From Plasmodium coatneyi (lineage: Eukaryota; Apicomplexa; Aconoidasida; Haemosporida; Plasmodiidae): DNA of 64,000 nucleotides. The stretch lies in assembly GCF_001680005.1 (NCBI RefSeq), contig NC_033557.1, forward strand, positions 124,001 through 188,000. The letters run 5' to 3'. The translations under genes and the position numbers were made by a program. Shown here piece by piece: positions 47,001 to 58,003 of this stretch (within the stretch, counting starts at the first letter, position 1; each line of letters starts with the position of its first letter). The notes under the pieces are model-generated. The model did not search any database, was not told the origin of the DNA, and saw only the letters and a program-made list of their open reading frames with translations.

Positions 47001-50000
47001 TCCCTATTTGGATAGTTTCCTTAGTCCTATCCTTTTTCTGATATATGTTCTTAACCCTAGGAATTCCGCAAATGATGTTTATGGCCTGCGCCAGGTTCGA
47101 GTACCACATCTGCCTCATCGTATCAATCGATGGGTGTAGATAAAACTTCTGATTGATTATCTTAAATTCGTGTGTCGTTTCCTTCATTATGAATTTTTTC
47201 CCCTTCTGGGAACCACTGGTCCAGTTTACAAATTCGCCTGTCCAGGTTTTTATGACCTCCTCCAATCGATCTGTCAGAATTTTATTCAAAAGTGTGTTCA
47301 GCTCATCAATCCAGATATGCACATTTCGGTAATGTTCCAGGTACAGCTCATCTGCTTTCTCCTGAATGGATTTCACCAACTTGGTAACTTCCTCCCCCTC
47401 AATTGCTATTTCGCACACTTTTATCCTATCTAGGGTATCCAGAACGAAGGAATTTTTCCGCACGGCTTCATCCACCATGGACTCAAACGTGTTAACCACT
47501 TCAGTCAACTTCCTTACATATGTCTCCAGCACGTCTGAATCCCAGTGTAGGCCAATCCCCTCCTTGATTTTCGCCTGCACATTATTATGTATGGACGCCA
47601 CCAACTTGCTTATAGTCGAATTGAAGGGAACTGCTTTCGCTTCGTTCTCCATGAAGAGGCATATTTTCATGTAACTCCTAAACGTCTTCTGCAAAGTTAG
47701 GGCGTACGGGTATATCAGTTTCGTCTCATCTGCCTTCACCTTTATGGAGTAGGGGACCCTCAAATTGATGGACTGTAAGTAGCGAACCTCCTTAAAGAGG
47801 TTAAAAAATTCAAAATCGTAGTTTGCCAGAATTTCGAAATTTTTTACCCCCAACTTTTTTATCTTAATGATTTTCTCGTACATGTCGAACTTATCTGCGC
47901 TCTTCACCCCCTTGAGCCATTTTTCAAACGTCTTATTTTGCGAAAGGAGAGTCTTAAAATTGTCAATACTTTGCCGTAAATTCTTCCCTTCAGAGTGTTG
48001 TTCCCACCCTCTTCCCAGCACATTTTCTATCCTTTTGAGGGAGTCTTCCAATTTCCGTTCAATCTGCTTAGCCCAGATGATGGATCCAGCCACCAAGGGA
48101 ATGTCCCTAATAGTTGACACCTTTTCGGAGGGGCTTTTCACATACCCATTGATATACACCATTTGAAGTTTCCTCAAATCGTCTACAACAATTTGTATTA
48201 AACTGTTTTGGTACTCCTGAATGGCGCCTCTAATTTTGGGTCTAAAAAATAACGGGTTGAATTTAGAGAAGGCGTTAAACATTTCTGTCGACGTTTTGGC
48301 CCCTCCTAATTGGTCCCTCAATTTGAACGTAATTTGGGACTCCACTTTATTAATTCTTGATTCGTAGGAGAGTTTCGATTTTTCCCACAGCTCTTCCCCC
48401 GTTTTGGACAAGTCCAAAGCGTCCAACGGTAAGAAAATATCATACGCTGAATTTATATCCTTCAGGAGATTCACTCCCACTGTTCTGTCGTCGCCAAACA
48501 CCTTCGTAATAACCGCCTTAAACTTTTGATGCTGCTTCCTGAACTTCCTTATTTCGTCTAACCTTTCTTGCAGATTTATATGTTCGAATACCATTTTGGC
48601 AGGTGCCCTCTCATTGAAACTTCTTTTCTTTATGAGTTCTCTTACCATATCCTTGAACACCCTCATTTCGTCATTCCACAGGCGAAACACTTCCATGCAT
48701 CCAGAAATGAGCACGTCGAATTCTTGGTAATCCATGCTTAGTAGTGCCTGCGGGGACAGTACCTTCTTCAGGGTGTTTCCCAAATCTCTAGACAAGGCCT
48801 CCACAAAATTGTACGATCTAGATAGGGGATATTTTGTTGTATTTTTTAACTTCTTCAAATGGGTGAAGATAATTCTTACAGCCTGGATAATCTGCTGAAC
48901 CGTCTGTGCACCTAGAAGATCATCTATGGGGAAGTCCTTCATTAAAATGTTCACATTTAAGACGTACTCCTTTGACTGCTTCAGTTGGATGTCACTGTCG
49001 AAGGACATTGTTGCAAAGTACCTCTTGGCACTTTTCAAAATTTGTAACGTTAAGAGTACTTCAGGAGTTTTTAGCTGATTTTCCAGCTGAGACAGAGCAT
49101 TTTCATATCCGATCCAAAAATTTATCTCTGCTAATGCACTTCCACTTTTGAAGTCTCCATTCAGTCTAGTTAGCTTCTGTATTTCTTCAACCCATTTGGT
49201 CACATCCTTTTGTAACTGGTTTAGAAATTCTTGGGATTCACACAGTGCCTTTAACTTCTCTGGTTTTATTTCATCCACGTTTGGATATTCCCGTACTAAC
49301 TCTTTTATCCTTCTGTCCACACTTAAGTTTATGATAGGAATGTTCAAATCGATCTGAGCATTCTTCATGGATATGAGAAGTTCGTTCAGCTTCTTCGACA
49401 CGTTGGTCATTAGAACGTTCGAAAGTTTATTTTCTCCTTCGTATGTTAAGTATTTATTTCCCCCTGCAGTGGTACTCATAGCAGACGTACCAACAAAACC
49501 GCCACTCATTTCAAGCTCCTTCCTACCGTAACCAGTTGGAATGGAATCCTTAGCAGGTGCATTGTGGGCAGCACTGGACGCGGCATCAAATATCGTGTTA
49601 AAACCTTGCGATAAATATAAGTATACTAAATCCAGGGGAGTATCGCAATCGTGTTGTCCACAGACAAACATGAGCAATTCGTTCGACAAGTTGGTTTTGT
49701 TATTTCCCTTATCTATCTGGTCACGCATGGATAAGAAGTTTTCTTTCTTTCGTTTCATGAAAGCTATGGCAACACTTTTGGTCACGCATTTGTAGTTTAT
49801 GTTCAGCTCCACGAATAGGACATGCCCTGGTTCCTTCTCCAACTTCGTGCCCCGTTCCGCCCCTGCGGTTGCTGCGGATAGAGGTGCGGATACGGTTGAT
49901 TCTTCTTCTTCAGCCTCTGGCTGGGTGGCATTTCCTGAGTGCCCATTTCTGTCCGACCCCTCATTATCTGCGTCTTCTTTTTTTTCCTTCCCAATCACGA

Positions 50001-50151
50001 TCAGGTTTACATTCTTATCGGCCATAAATCTTCTTATTTTCTCCTCTTCCTTTTTTGCCAACACAGATTGTAGCTCCTTCCTGGAGCAGTCCAAAACGGT
50101 TGGACATATTTCAAGGAAGTAGTTTATCAAGTGCGTCTTCTCCAGTTCCAT
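35045..50151 (-). CDS. Dynein heavy chain, cytoplasmic dynein-1 type (two exons, 4970 aa)
   Basis: Minus-end-directed microtubule motor ATPase. Exon 1 is 50151-35485 and exon 2 is 35290-35045, joined in phase 0 (donor GTAAGC, acceptor CTCCGCAG). Four Walker A motifs mark the AAA ring: GPAGTGKT at residue 1996, GDVGTGKS at ~2313, GPPGSGKT at 2754 and GASGAGKT at 3099. The tail/linker (DHC_N1/N2) precedes them. Coiled coil 1 starts near 3349, the microtubule-binding tip lies at ~3470-3560, and coiled coil 2 runs to ~3647. The C-terminus ends LPIYLDKSRRSFIG and WYQRGVAIFL, as in other heavy chains. The AAA1 block CSEQLSKQPHYDFGLRSLKS and AAA3 block NFSSGSLPNLLLQTFDHYCE match cytoplasmic dynein-1 rather than axonemal chains. 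It is longer than human DYNC1H1 (4646 aa), with Asn/Ser-rich insertions between AAA1-AAA2 and AAA2-AAA3. Inference: vesicle and spindle transport. Confidence 0.95.
35401..35450. repeat. 14-bp tandem repeat in the dynein intron
   Basis: Three and a half near-identical copies of CAAATTGGCCGCAA lie within the 194-bp intron (35291-35484) that separates the last 81 codons of the dynein gene. Read through, they produce the artefactual tail of the exon-1 frame. Confidence 0.85.
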
Positions 50152-51927
50152 CTTTTGGGTGTGTGTGTGGGGTTTCCTCCTAAAATAGGTTCGTCTGATT
50201 GGGTTACCTACCTATTGCTGCTCTTTCGTTTCTCCTTCGTGAGGAATTCACAAGTCGGTTCTACGAATCGCCCAACAAAGTTGCTGAGCGTGCTTACATA
50301 GACACACCTTACTCATTGCAGTGCCACTAATGGGTGAAATTACACACACACGAAGCCGCTTCACCCCGTTTAACTCCACAAAATGAACGCCCCAATAGGG
50401 AATTCTCACATATGAAAGGAAAGTCTAAAACGGGGGAAAAAAATAATTAACGCGTGACTAAATGTACATACAGTTACATATGCCCCAATGGACTGCACAA
50501 GCAAGGGGGGAAAAAAAATACATTAAATGCCCCCTATAAGCCCACTTCTCATCAGAGCAACGAAGACACAAAAAAATTAATGCCCTGTTGTGCAAATACC
50601 AAGTTTATTCTTGCATATCTTTTTCCTTTTTTCCCTTTCGCTGAAACAACAAACGTACAGTGTACAATGCAAAATATATATTAACAAAGTACCTTAGATC
50701 AAAAAAAAAAAAGCCTGTCCACAGGGACGTAAAAACTAACACAGAAATAATTTCATTGAATTGTGGACTTTCTGATCTGATCGTAAAGTCTTATATTAAC
50801 ATTTTTGCGCATTTTTTTTTTTACCACAAAGGGGTATACATACAGGAAAAGTATCTTCCTTTTTTGAGATAATATAAATCAGGTAGACAAAATATGCTAC
50901 ATATATATTAAGCACTTTTTATGCAAAAATAAAGGTCTTTTTTTTTTTTTTTTTTTTTTTTTCAGGCGTGTGCAAAGATTTCTACTTACAAAAACAGTGC
51001 ACGGAATGCACCCGGTGGAAAATAACCTTTTTGTTCTTTTTTTCCTACGTTTAATTTTTTACTCCATTTTTTAAGACTGGCCTGTTACACAAATTGATGA
51101 AGACTTCAATTTTTTTGTCGATTAAAAGCAGAATAGATCTTCACAAAATAGTCATTTGTTCTGGCCCACGATGGAAATGTAAAAAGCCCACTGTGCACAT
51201 GTACATATGCACACCTCTTCTGGAAACTATAAGGGCACATGTTCCCTTACACAGCAGAACATGCATGCATATGCACATGCCTCATAGTATACTTGCGGAC
51301 GACTTTTTTGAGGAGCGCCTACAACCCTTTTGAGGCAAAAAGTTTTTTCCCTTCAAAGGGAAATTCGCAAAAATGAATTCCCTCACCTTTTACGTGTCGT
51401 TATTATTTCTTTGGTTATATGTGCATGAACGGCTTAAAAAAAAAAAATAAATATAAAATAAAGGTGTGTAGGCGTGCAGGCTTCAACCGGTGGAAATGTT
51501 TCCAACCTATCCACATTGCGAAAAGGAAATCTTCACCCTGCTCTGGAAAAAAGGACATCGTAACAAACAAGAGTTTTTTATTTTTTTTTTTCTTTTTGTT
51601 CTTCTCATTGTAGAGAAGTCCCCCTTACAAAATCTTCCTCTATTTTTTTGCTTATTAACATTTCTTCTTGAAGGGGGGTACATGCACGCATTTATGTATG
51701 TACACCCGTGTGAAGTAAATAATCTTCTTCTTAACATCAGCACGCTGCAAATTATATAACCTACAATAAAAAAAAAAAAAGATCATTTTCTTCAAATCGT
51801 GTAAACGTACCAGTCATTTTAAGGACCCCCCTACACATGCACACGTTCACACAAACAAGTAAATACCCGTGTGCAACATACATATAGGAAGGACAGCTGC
51901 TTACTCACCCAATTGCGCCTCTCCCTT
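50152..51927. other. Intergenic region upstream of the dynein heavy chain
   Basis: This is the promoter region of the minus-strand dynein gene and the 3' flank of the light-chain gene. It contains poly(A)/poly(T) runs (near 50700, 50940-50962, 51575) and a TGCATGCA palindrome at 51262-51269. No supportable gene is seen. Confidence 0.6.
51262..51269. promoter_or_regulatory. TGCATGCA palindrome, possible ApiAP2 binding site
   Basis: TGCATGCA is a known target motif of a Plasmodium ApiAP2 factor (the AP2-Sp/EXP type). It sits about 1.1 kb upstream of the dynein start and 0.65 kb beyond the light-chain stop. A chance match is quite possible in this sequence composition. Confidence 0.25.
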
Positions 51928-52344
51928 TTAGCCGTGCTTGAAAATGAGAAACTCCACGTGATCTAACTTAAAATGTAACGCATTGTACACTTCGTGTGTA
52001 CAGAAGAAGCCAAACTTATATCCTATAATAATATGCCACCCCTTTTCATTATATTCGAAAATTTCTTTTATTCTGTCTCGCAAAGCTATCGTTGCGCATC
52101 TCCAGGAATTTATTTTATTGTTATTTATGTTGTGGTACACTTCCTTTGCCACATTTATTAGCTTTATTTTTTTTTCCTCGTTCATATGTTCATACAGAAT
52201 GTTACATTTGGGTTCCTCCATTGTTTTGCAGTGTGTGTGCCTACGCTTCAGCATGCACTTGCGTTGGTAATTGTTTATGACCGTGTTGGCGCTCTGCTTT
52301 TTCTTTACCCGTGTATCCACACGCCTGTATTTTTGCATGTGCAT
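51928..52344 (-). CDS. LC8-like dynein light chain (~138 aa)
   Basis: The C-terminal ~85 residues match the LC8/DYNLL fold. The block GWHIIIGYKFGFFCTHE followed by a strand ending HVEFLIFKHG parallels the canonical HCIVGRNFGSYVTHE and a strand ending QVAILLFKSG, and ends in the same place. LC8 proteins dimerise and act as light chains or hub proteins on dynein. The N-terminal ~50 residues are basic and not part of the fold. The open frame continues upstream of the first ATG (52344, MHMQKYRRVDTRVK) without a better start, so an upstream exon or an internal ATG (52251 or 52218) is possible. Divergence from canonical LC8 (Phe-Phe-Cys where most have Ser-Tyr-Val) suggests a specialised paralogue. 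It lies on the same strand as the dynein heavy chain, 1.8 kb away. Confidence 0.75.
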   Translation of the reverse strand: MHMQKYRRVDTRVKKKQSANTVINNYQRKCMLKRRHTHCKTMEEPKCNILYEHMNEEKKIKLINVAKEVYHNINNNKINSWRCATIALRDRIKEIFEYNEKGWHIIIGYKFGFFCTHEVYNALHFKLDHVEFLIFKHG

Positions 52345-53326
52345 ACTTCGATCATTTTGGAAGAACAGTACCTCCAAATGTAGGCAAATTGGGGGGAGAA
52401 TAAAAAAGGATTACCAATCGCGGAAAATTGAACTCGCTAAAAAAAAAAGAAAAAGAATAGTAACTCCCTTGTGTGCCTCATCACTTTTCTTTTTTTTAAA
52501 AAAAATTAACATCTGTAGACTTGCAAGACAAGTTCTTGCGTAGCGGTTCGTAAATATGCATAAGCAATTCAAAGCGGTATCATCTAAATTTTTTTCAGTT
52601 CACATAATTCCTCCATTTTACCATTATGTGGTGAGTAACTTATGCTCATGTATGTTATTGTAAAAAGGAATGCGCGATGGAAAAAAAAAAAAAAAAAAAC
52701 GAAGCGAAGCGAGGTGGAATCAGTTGGGTCCACTGTTCCCTTCAAGTGAAACGCTTTTTCTGGGCTCCAAACACATAACTGTAAAAACAGGAATTTCCCT
52801 ATTTTCCATCAAACACATATCAGATTTGCCTTCTCCATGAGGAATACATACGAAACTAATTCTGAGAAAATTACCCCCTCCCCCCCAAAAGGGGTTCCTA
52901 ACGGGTGGCTGCCTCTCACCGCGGTTGAAATTGCATGGAAAAAACCTTTTTCCAAAATTAAGTTGCAAGAAAAGGTTATATATTTATTTTTCCATGGGAG
53001 TGTACCACAAATGAGTAACAGAGCAACATGATTCGACGCTACCACCACTTCCGAAAGGAATACTTCATGGTTCCTCCATCCATTATGGCCAATTCACGTT
53101 TCTACAATGCTTCGTAAACGCAAAAGGGTGTTTCTCCTTTAGCGATAGTGCGTCCTTTTTATGTGTACATGCAAGTTGAATGACTCTCAAAATAGTAAAA
53201 AAAAATAAAGGGAAAATTTGTGCCACACATCCCTTCCAGGTGTTGGCATTTTGAAAGTACACCCCCCATTCGACACAACTGTGATACCTTAAAAATAAAA
53301 AAGCAGTTATTTCAAATGTAGGAACA
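52345..53326. other. Intergenic region with a less AT-rich island
   Basis: The left part contains poly(A) runs (52681-52699). The island at about 52830-53120 is nearly free of homopolymers and open in several frames on both strands (see findings). No gene model is firm enough to call. Confidence 0.45.
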
Positions 53327-53852
53327 TTACTGCGAAGCGTGTGAAGGAGTAAAGTTTGTCTTTTGCCTATCCATGAAGTCCGTATTCCTGATTATATCTT
53401 GGGGATATTTCCCACTCCGCATACTCCGCCAGTGCTGCCAAAAAGTAATCCTCTTACGCTTTTTACACCTTATTTTTGCGGCACCACACGTGGGTCATAA
53501 ATAAATGTATTTTTTTTTTCCTCTTTGTCCTGCTCTCTTTCCTTTTAACGTAAAAATATGATATATAGATGAATAAAGCAAAAATGAACGGAAAAAATGG
53601 GAAAGAAATTTTTGCCACCTCTGAAACGCAACACCTGCAAAAAAATGCAGCATACAAATATGTGTATATGCCCAGGTGTACACACATAAAACATGTTGTA
53701 TTTTCATCCACCTGTTTCCTGCACCTTCTGTAAAAATGCGGATGGTCAGTATTGTTCCCGATCAGTGCACGCACTGGTGCTATTCTGCTGGGAAAGGGGA
53801 AAATATAAAAGTGGTCATTCCCCATCCGCGCTATGTTAATGCGTCTGTCCAT
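53327..53852 (-). CDS. Probable small two-exon gene of unknown function (~82 aa)
   Basis: Exon 1, 53852-53712, encodes 47 residues (MDRRINIARMGNDHFYIFPF ... HFYRRCRKQ) and ends at a GTGGAT donor. Exon 2, 53434-53327, begins after a strong acceptor (TTACTTTTTGGCAG) and encodes HWRSMRSGKYPQDIIRNTDF and 15 more residues before a stop. The phases match (0/0), neither part is low-complexity, and the composition (Trp, His, Arg, Cys) is unlike the Phe/Lys chance frames around it. The N-terminus is uncertain: the frame stays open upstream, and a second good acceptor (CCCCTTTCCCAGCAG) lies inside exon 1, so extra 5' exons are possible. It is small and basic and could be a mitochondrial ribosomal or assembly protein, but no family was recognised. 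It is divergent from the MYND gene, ~200 bp away. Confidence 0.45.
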
Positions 53853-54052
53853 TTTTTCCTTTGCCGTCTTCCTTCCCCATTTGTACTCCAGTGTGATGAG
53901 GAAAAAAAAAAAAAAAAAGACGCACATGGCCTCTTCACCCCTCAACTTGCTAAACGCGAAAGTAACAACTTTTACGCACCGCATAAAGGAACAAAATTGC
54001 ACCCCCCTTGTAACTAACAACTTCGTGACGTAGAAAAGGTCAAGTCAAAATT

Positions 54053-56431
54053 ATGGTGCCCGCACGACATAGCGCTCATGACAGCAAAGCGGTTTTAAAC
54101 TCCAAGGAAGAAGAGTTATTTTACTTATTGAAAAATCGCAGTACGGCAGAGGATCATAGAAAGAGGGTGAAAATTAAATCCTTGGACGTGCTGATCCGCG
54201 GGTTCTTGCGTGACGAAAGGGGCATTTTCGAGAAATACAAACCATGCGAGTTGGATTACCAAAATGGGGAGGATTACGAGGAGAATGGCCCAACGGGTGA
54301 ACCAAACGAGGCCAACCCAGAGGACGAACCGAACGAAAACGCAAACACAGGAACCCAAAAGGAGAGGAATCCGCCCCCCATACAGATAAATGACGACTAC
54401 AACGATCTCCTATTTTTAACGAGGAAAGACATGGACAGCGAGCGTTTCCATTTGAAGAAAATCCAAGAGGCAACCACCGAAGTGTGCAACAGGTTAAAAT
54501 TCTACAAGGCAGAAAATCATGACATACATAAATTTAGGCCAACAAATATAGACGCAGACATAATAAAAATAAAACACGATTTGGAAGTACTCCAATATGG
54601 TGATCACACAATTTCCCCCGGTAACGATGTCGAAAAAAAGACCCTACGAATGGTACAGGAAAAATGTAAAAAAATTGTCCAAGGGTTAAATTTTAACTAC
54701 GATTCGGTGGATGTAAATGAAGTTATCGATATTTTAAATGTCATTACCACTCCAGACTTTGATGAAAGGCTAGACAAATGCAGGTACCTGAAATTATTTT
54801 TAAATAAATACCATTATGTGTATCCTTATGAGGACATTCCTCGTTTGAGAAAAATTAGAAAGTACATCAGAACGAAGCACTTAACACGAGCAGATTTTTA
54901 CATAGACCAGAATGACATTTCCAAATTTTACTTAAAAACTAACTTGGAGAAAATTCTAAAAAATGAACAGTTCATAAATAATATGCTAAATTTGCATATA
55001 GACAATGGGAAGTTTTGGGTTCAGCTTGTGCACAACATATGGATTCCTCTCGCCATGGAAATTTTCAACACCACGCGTAATTCCTTTTATTCCTACCTAA
55101 TGAATTATGAGAGTGATGCCTCTGTGCTGGATCAGTATGTCTACTCCCGTGCGAACGGGAAGTTCTACAAGTTCAGTCACTACATTTTTACAGGTAGGTG
55201 ACGGTGCGTGCAACCACTGCGTGCTCCTACTCATACAGTGGAATCGCTTTGTGCCGAATTTCTAAACTGATAAAATGGTACACGTTTTCCTTTACAATTC
55301 TACCCCCACGTGTACCACCCCGCAGGCGCCCTGTTCAGCGGAGTCCCCAGCATCTACCGACTGCTGATGCGCCTCCACGCATACAAGTACAGCGAAGTCC
55401 GAATCAACATGACGCTGCAAAGGAACAGCTGCAACATTTACGACGACATGGTCATATCGAGCTTGAACTACCACATTGACGTGATAAGGAACCTCTTCCC
55501 CTTCTTCAAGGAGTACATAAATATCGACATGGAAAAAATCGTCGACAGTTTTTTCGATTCGGCCTTTTTCAACCTAATCATGAATTCGCTAAGAAAAGAA
55601 AACATCGAAAAGGTGACGGTCAGCCAAAAGTACCTAACCTTTATCAACTCATTTTTCTTAATGATAACAGAATTCCTATACGGAGTATCCAACAAAAACT
55701 GCCTAGAAAAAATAAACGAAAATAAGATCAAACTGCTAGACATATTGAAGGAAATTTTCTACGAAGACATGAACATCCTCATAGGGAGAGACGTTCTCCT
55801 TTTCGTCGCAGATTTATTGTGTCTATACAAACTAAGATCCATTTATATAAAAAAAAAATATTGCGAACATATACTACAAATGACAAAAATTATTAAAAAT
55901 TCGTATTATCATAAAAGTTCCCTAACAAATGAGAATACATGGAAGCAGGTCTACGTAATAGCTGTCAAAATTCATCACTTCGTTTCTTGTGCACTCCAAA
56001 GACAACAAACAGTAGGCGATAACATTATGTTGCAAGAATTGACAATAGTAAACAGATACTACTTCAATAATTTAAAACAAGAAAACTCCATAGGAGAATT
56101 CTACTTTTTAAAAAATATAAATTATGGTATTTACTGCTGGAATTCTGTATGCAATAAATATCTCAATGTTCACCATTTTGAGCATAACAAACATAACTTC
56201 GATTATTGTCCTGGTTGTTACATTGCTACTTACTGCTCAGAAAAATGTAAGTTAACTCACTTAATTTCGTCGCACCATAATGTCTGCGTTTATTTTAAAA
56301 CCGTTCCTTCCTTCCTCAAGTATAACGATCTGGGGGATGACCCTCCCTTCGACCAAATGAAGTACTTAAACATCTTTCAGCACATTGACACCTTCGACCG
56401 GGGGAATGACAAGTACCAGATTATCTACTGA
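54053..56431 (+). CDS. MYND-type zinc-finger protein, two exons (748 aa)
   Basis: Exon 1 is 54053-55193 (donor GTAGGT) and exon 2 is 55326-56431 (acceptor CCCCGCAG). The splice falls in a Gly codon, joining HYIFT to GALFSGVPSIYR. Near the C-terminus, at residues ~652-700, a zinc-binding cluster has C-x4-C, CPGC, CSEKC and a terminal H-x3-H/H-x3-C set, matching the MYND finger, a protein-protein interaction module. The first pair is spaced by four residues rather than the usual two. Residues ~75-105 are acidic and low-complexity. The rest is probably helical, and no SET or other catalytic motif was found. MYND proteins often act in transcriptional repression or as assembly factors. No more specific role is visible. 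Confidence 0.8.
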
Positions 56432-56855
56432 GTTCGTCTGTCCCCCTAGGATGGACGCATCGGTATGAGCTTCTCAAAGCATTCACCCACTGCATCCAAC
56501 CAATATGACTACCATTTCGCACAAATCCGTTTACCCACTGGTTGCACTTATGCCACCTACGCTTTTTTTTTTCCCAAATTTTACGCAAAACTGCTAGGAT
56601 TCACACCCCCGTGTGAGAAACTTATGCCCACTCTAGCACGTTCTAACGAATATGCGTAAATAGAAAAAAAAGTTGCATGACCCTCCAGGGAGAACCTTCA
56701 ATATTGCCTTTCTGGGATCCAGCCCTTTTCTTTATCCCTACAAAATGGAAAAAGAATAACATTTTGGAAGAATGGAACAGCCGCACATTTCGCATCAACG
56801 GGAGGGGCACACGCGTGTGTGGCACCCCCCTCATTTTGATATTCCCTTTTTCCCC
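56432..56855. other. Intergenic region between convergent genes
   Basis: The 424-bp 3' flank is shared by the MYND and CMC1-like genes. A 62-codon plus-strand open frame (56677-56865) overlaps the last coding bases of the CMC1-like gene and has no supporting motif. Nothing else is seen. Confidence 0.55.
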
Positions 56856-57798
56856 TTACGTGTAAACAAATCTGTTATATCTGGCCCGCTCGTCCGATCT
56901 GTGCAGACTCGTTCCGTTTCTCTTCCGCTCCTCGATAATTTGCCGTTCCCGGAATTTTACATACTTAGGGGGGAAAAAATGGGGATGCGCAAATGTCGTC
57001 ACGTGGGCACGCAACTATGTGTACGAGGTGTGTTCGCAAATTTTGCGATTGGCATTTTTCTTGCATTTTGCATATATATATATTTTTTTTTTCCACTTTT
57101 CGCCATTCGCGTTCCCTTTCACGTACCTCCAAATTTTCATACTTCTTCAGGCACTGCCTCATTTTAATCATCACATCCTTGCATCGCAGAATTGTCCACA
57201 GCCTTCCCACCGAGCACTCCACGTAGTCGTCAATTTCGGCCCTACGAGAGGTGTCATGTGGAAAGTGAGCATTTCCATGCGGGAGATTGCACCGTCTACA
57301 TAAGCATGCACACATGGTTATTTTCACGGTGCCCTTTTAACCCATTAACTGCAGGTCCATCTTTACCTGCACTTGTCTCGTAACTCCAGGGACAATATTT
57401 TCTGAGCTTCCTTCTTCTCCTTCTGCTCAATCACTACGGGATTAAAAAAAAAAAAAAAGGGGGAGGAGGAAACGATCATGCGATGGTGTTATATTAACAG
57501 GTACGTTTATAAGAACGCACATAGCCATGCGGTGATACTAACACCATCGCATTACAGGCATTGCTCTGCGTATCTGCTAAACGGCAAGCAGTTAGCGACT
57601 TTCTGTGGTAATACAAAACTAGGTTCACTCACAAGTGGCTTCCTTAATTTCAAAGTATGGGATCCTGTTGTTCCTGTTATTTTCTATAAAATCCTTTGGG
57701 AGCGATTTTTCAAAGTTCTCCTTCGTTTCTTCATCGTAGTTGTTCTTTATCGCCTTCTGATCTTCTGTTCTTCTTATGGGGGTCCATATTTTCCTCAT
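56856..57798 (-). CDS. Twin-CX9C mitochondrial protein, CMC1-like cytochrome c oxidase assembly factor (four exons, 151 aa)
   Basis: Four exons with consistent phase: 57798-57633, 57433-57367, 57241-57127 and 56963-56856. The joined exons contain CRAEIDDYVEC and CKDVMIKMRQC, two exact C-x9-C motifs separated by 10 residues (SVGRLWTILR). This is the coiled-coil-helix-coiled-coil-helix fold. The wording around it (EIDDYVEC, then CKDVMIKMRQCLKKYE) matches the CMC1 family (COX assembly mitochondrial protein). Such proteins enter the intermembrane space through the Mia40/Erv disulfide relay and help cytochrome c oxidase assembly. The N-terminal ~55 residues (MRKIWTPIRRTEDQKAIKNN) form an extension, and the C-terminal 35 residues are charged. 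No ORF scan finds this gene whole, because no exon exceeds 56 codons. Its start is ~205 bp from a candidate plus-strand gene. Confidence 0.82.
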
Positions 57799-58003
57799 TT
57801 TACGATGGCATGCTGGTTTGAATTGTCACCTCGGGGGTCCTCAACGGGAAGGGCTTTACCAATGCGGCATGTCGTGGGGAGATAAGTTTCTCCTCCTAAG
57901 AATGAACATACACATACCGGGTAATATTCATTTGGGGAGAAATTCCCACAGAGCAGAAGATCTATTTTGACCTGCCCTCAATTTGCGCTTCTTTCACGAA
58001 TCT

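Noticed and set aside
35692..50122. Many plus-strand open frames of 60-165 codons opposite the dynein gene
   Set aside because: They are antisense shadows of one continuous 4889-codon exon with clear dynein domains.
53853..54020. Extension of the 53.3-53.9 kb minus frame through a poly-Phe stretch, read as a membrane helix
   Set aside because: The poly-Phe comes from a poly(T) run that looks like an intron polypyrimidine tract, so the start was placed after it.
56677..56865. 62-codon plus-strand frame of fairly natural composition
   Set aside because: It overlaps the 3' end of the CMC1-like coding sequence antisense, sits in a convergent 3' flank and shows no splice or domain support.
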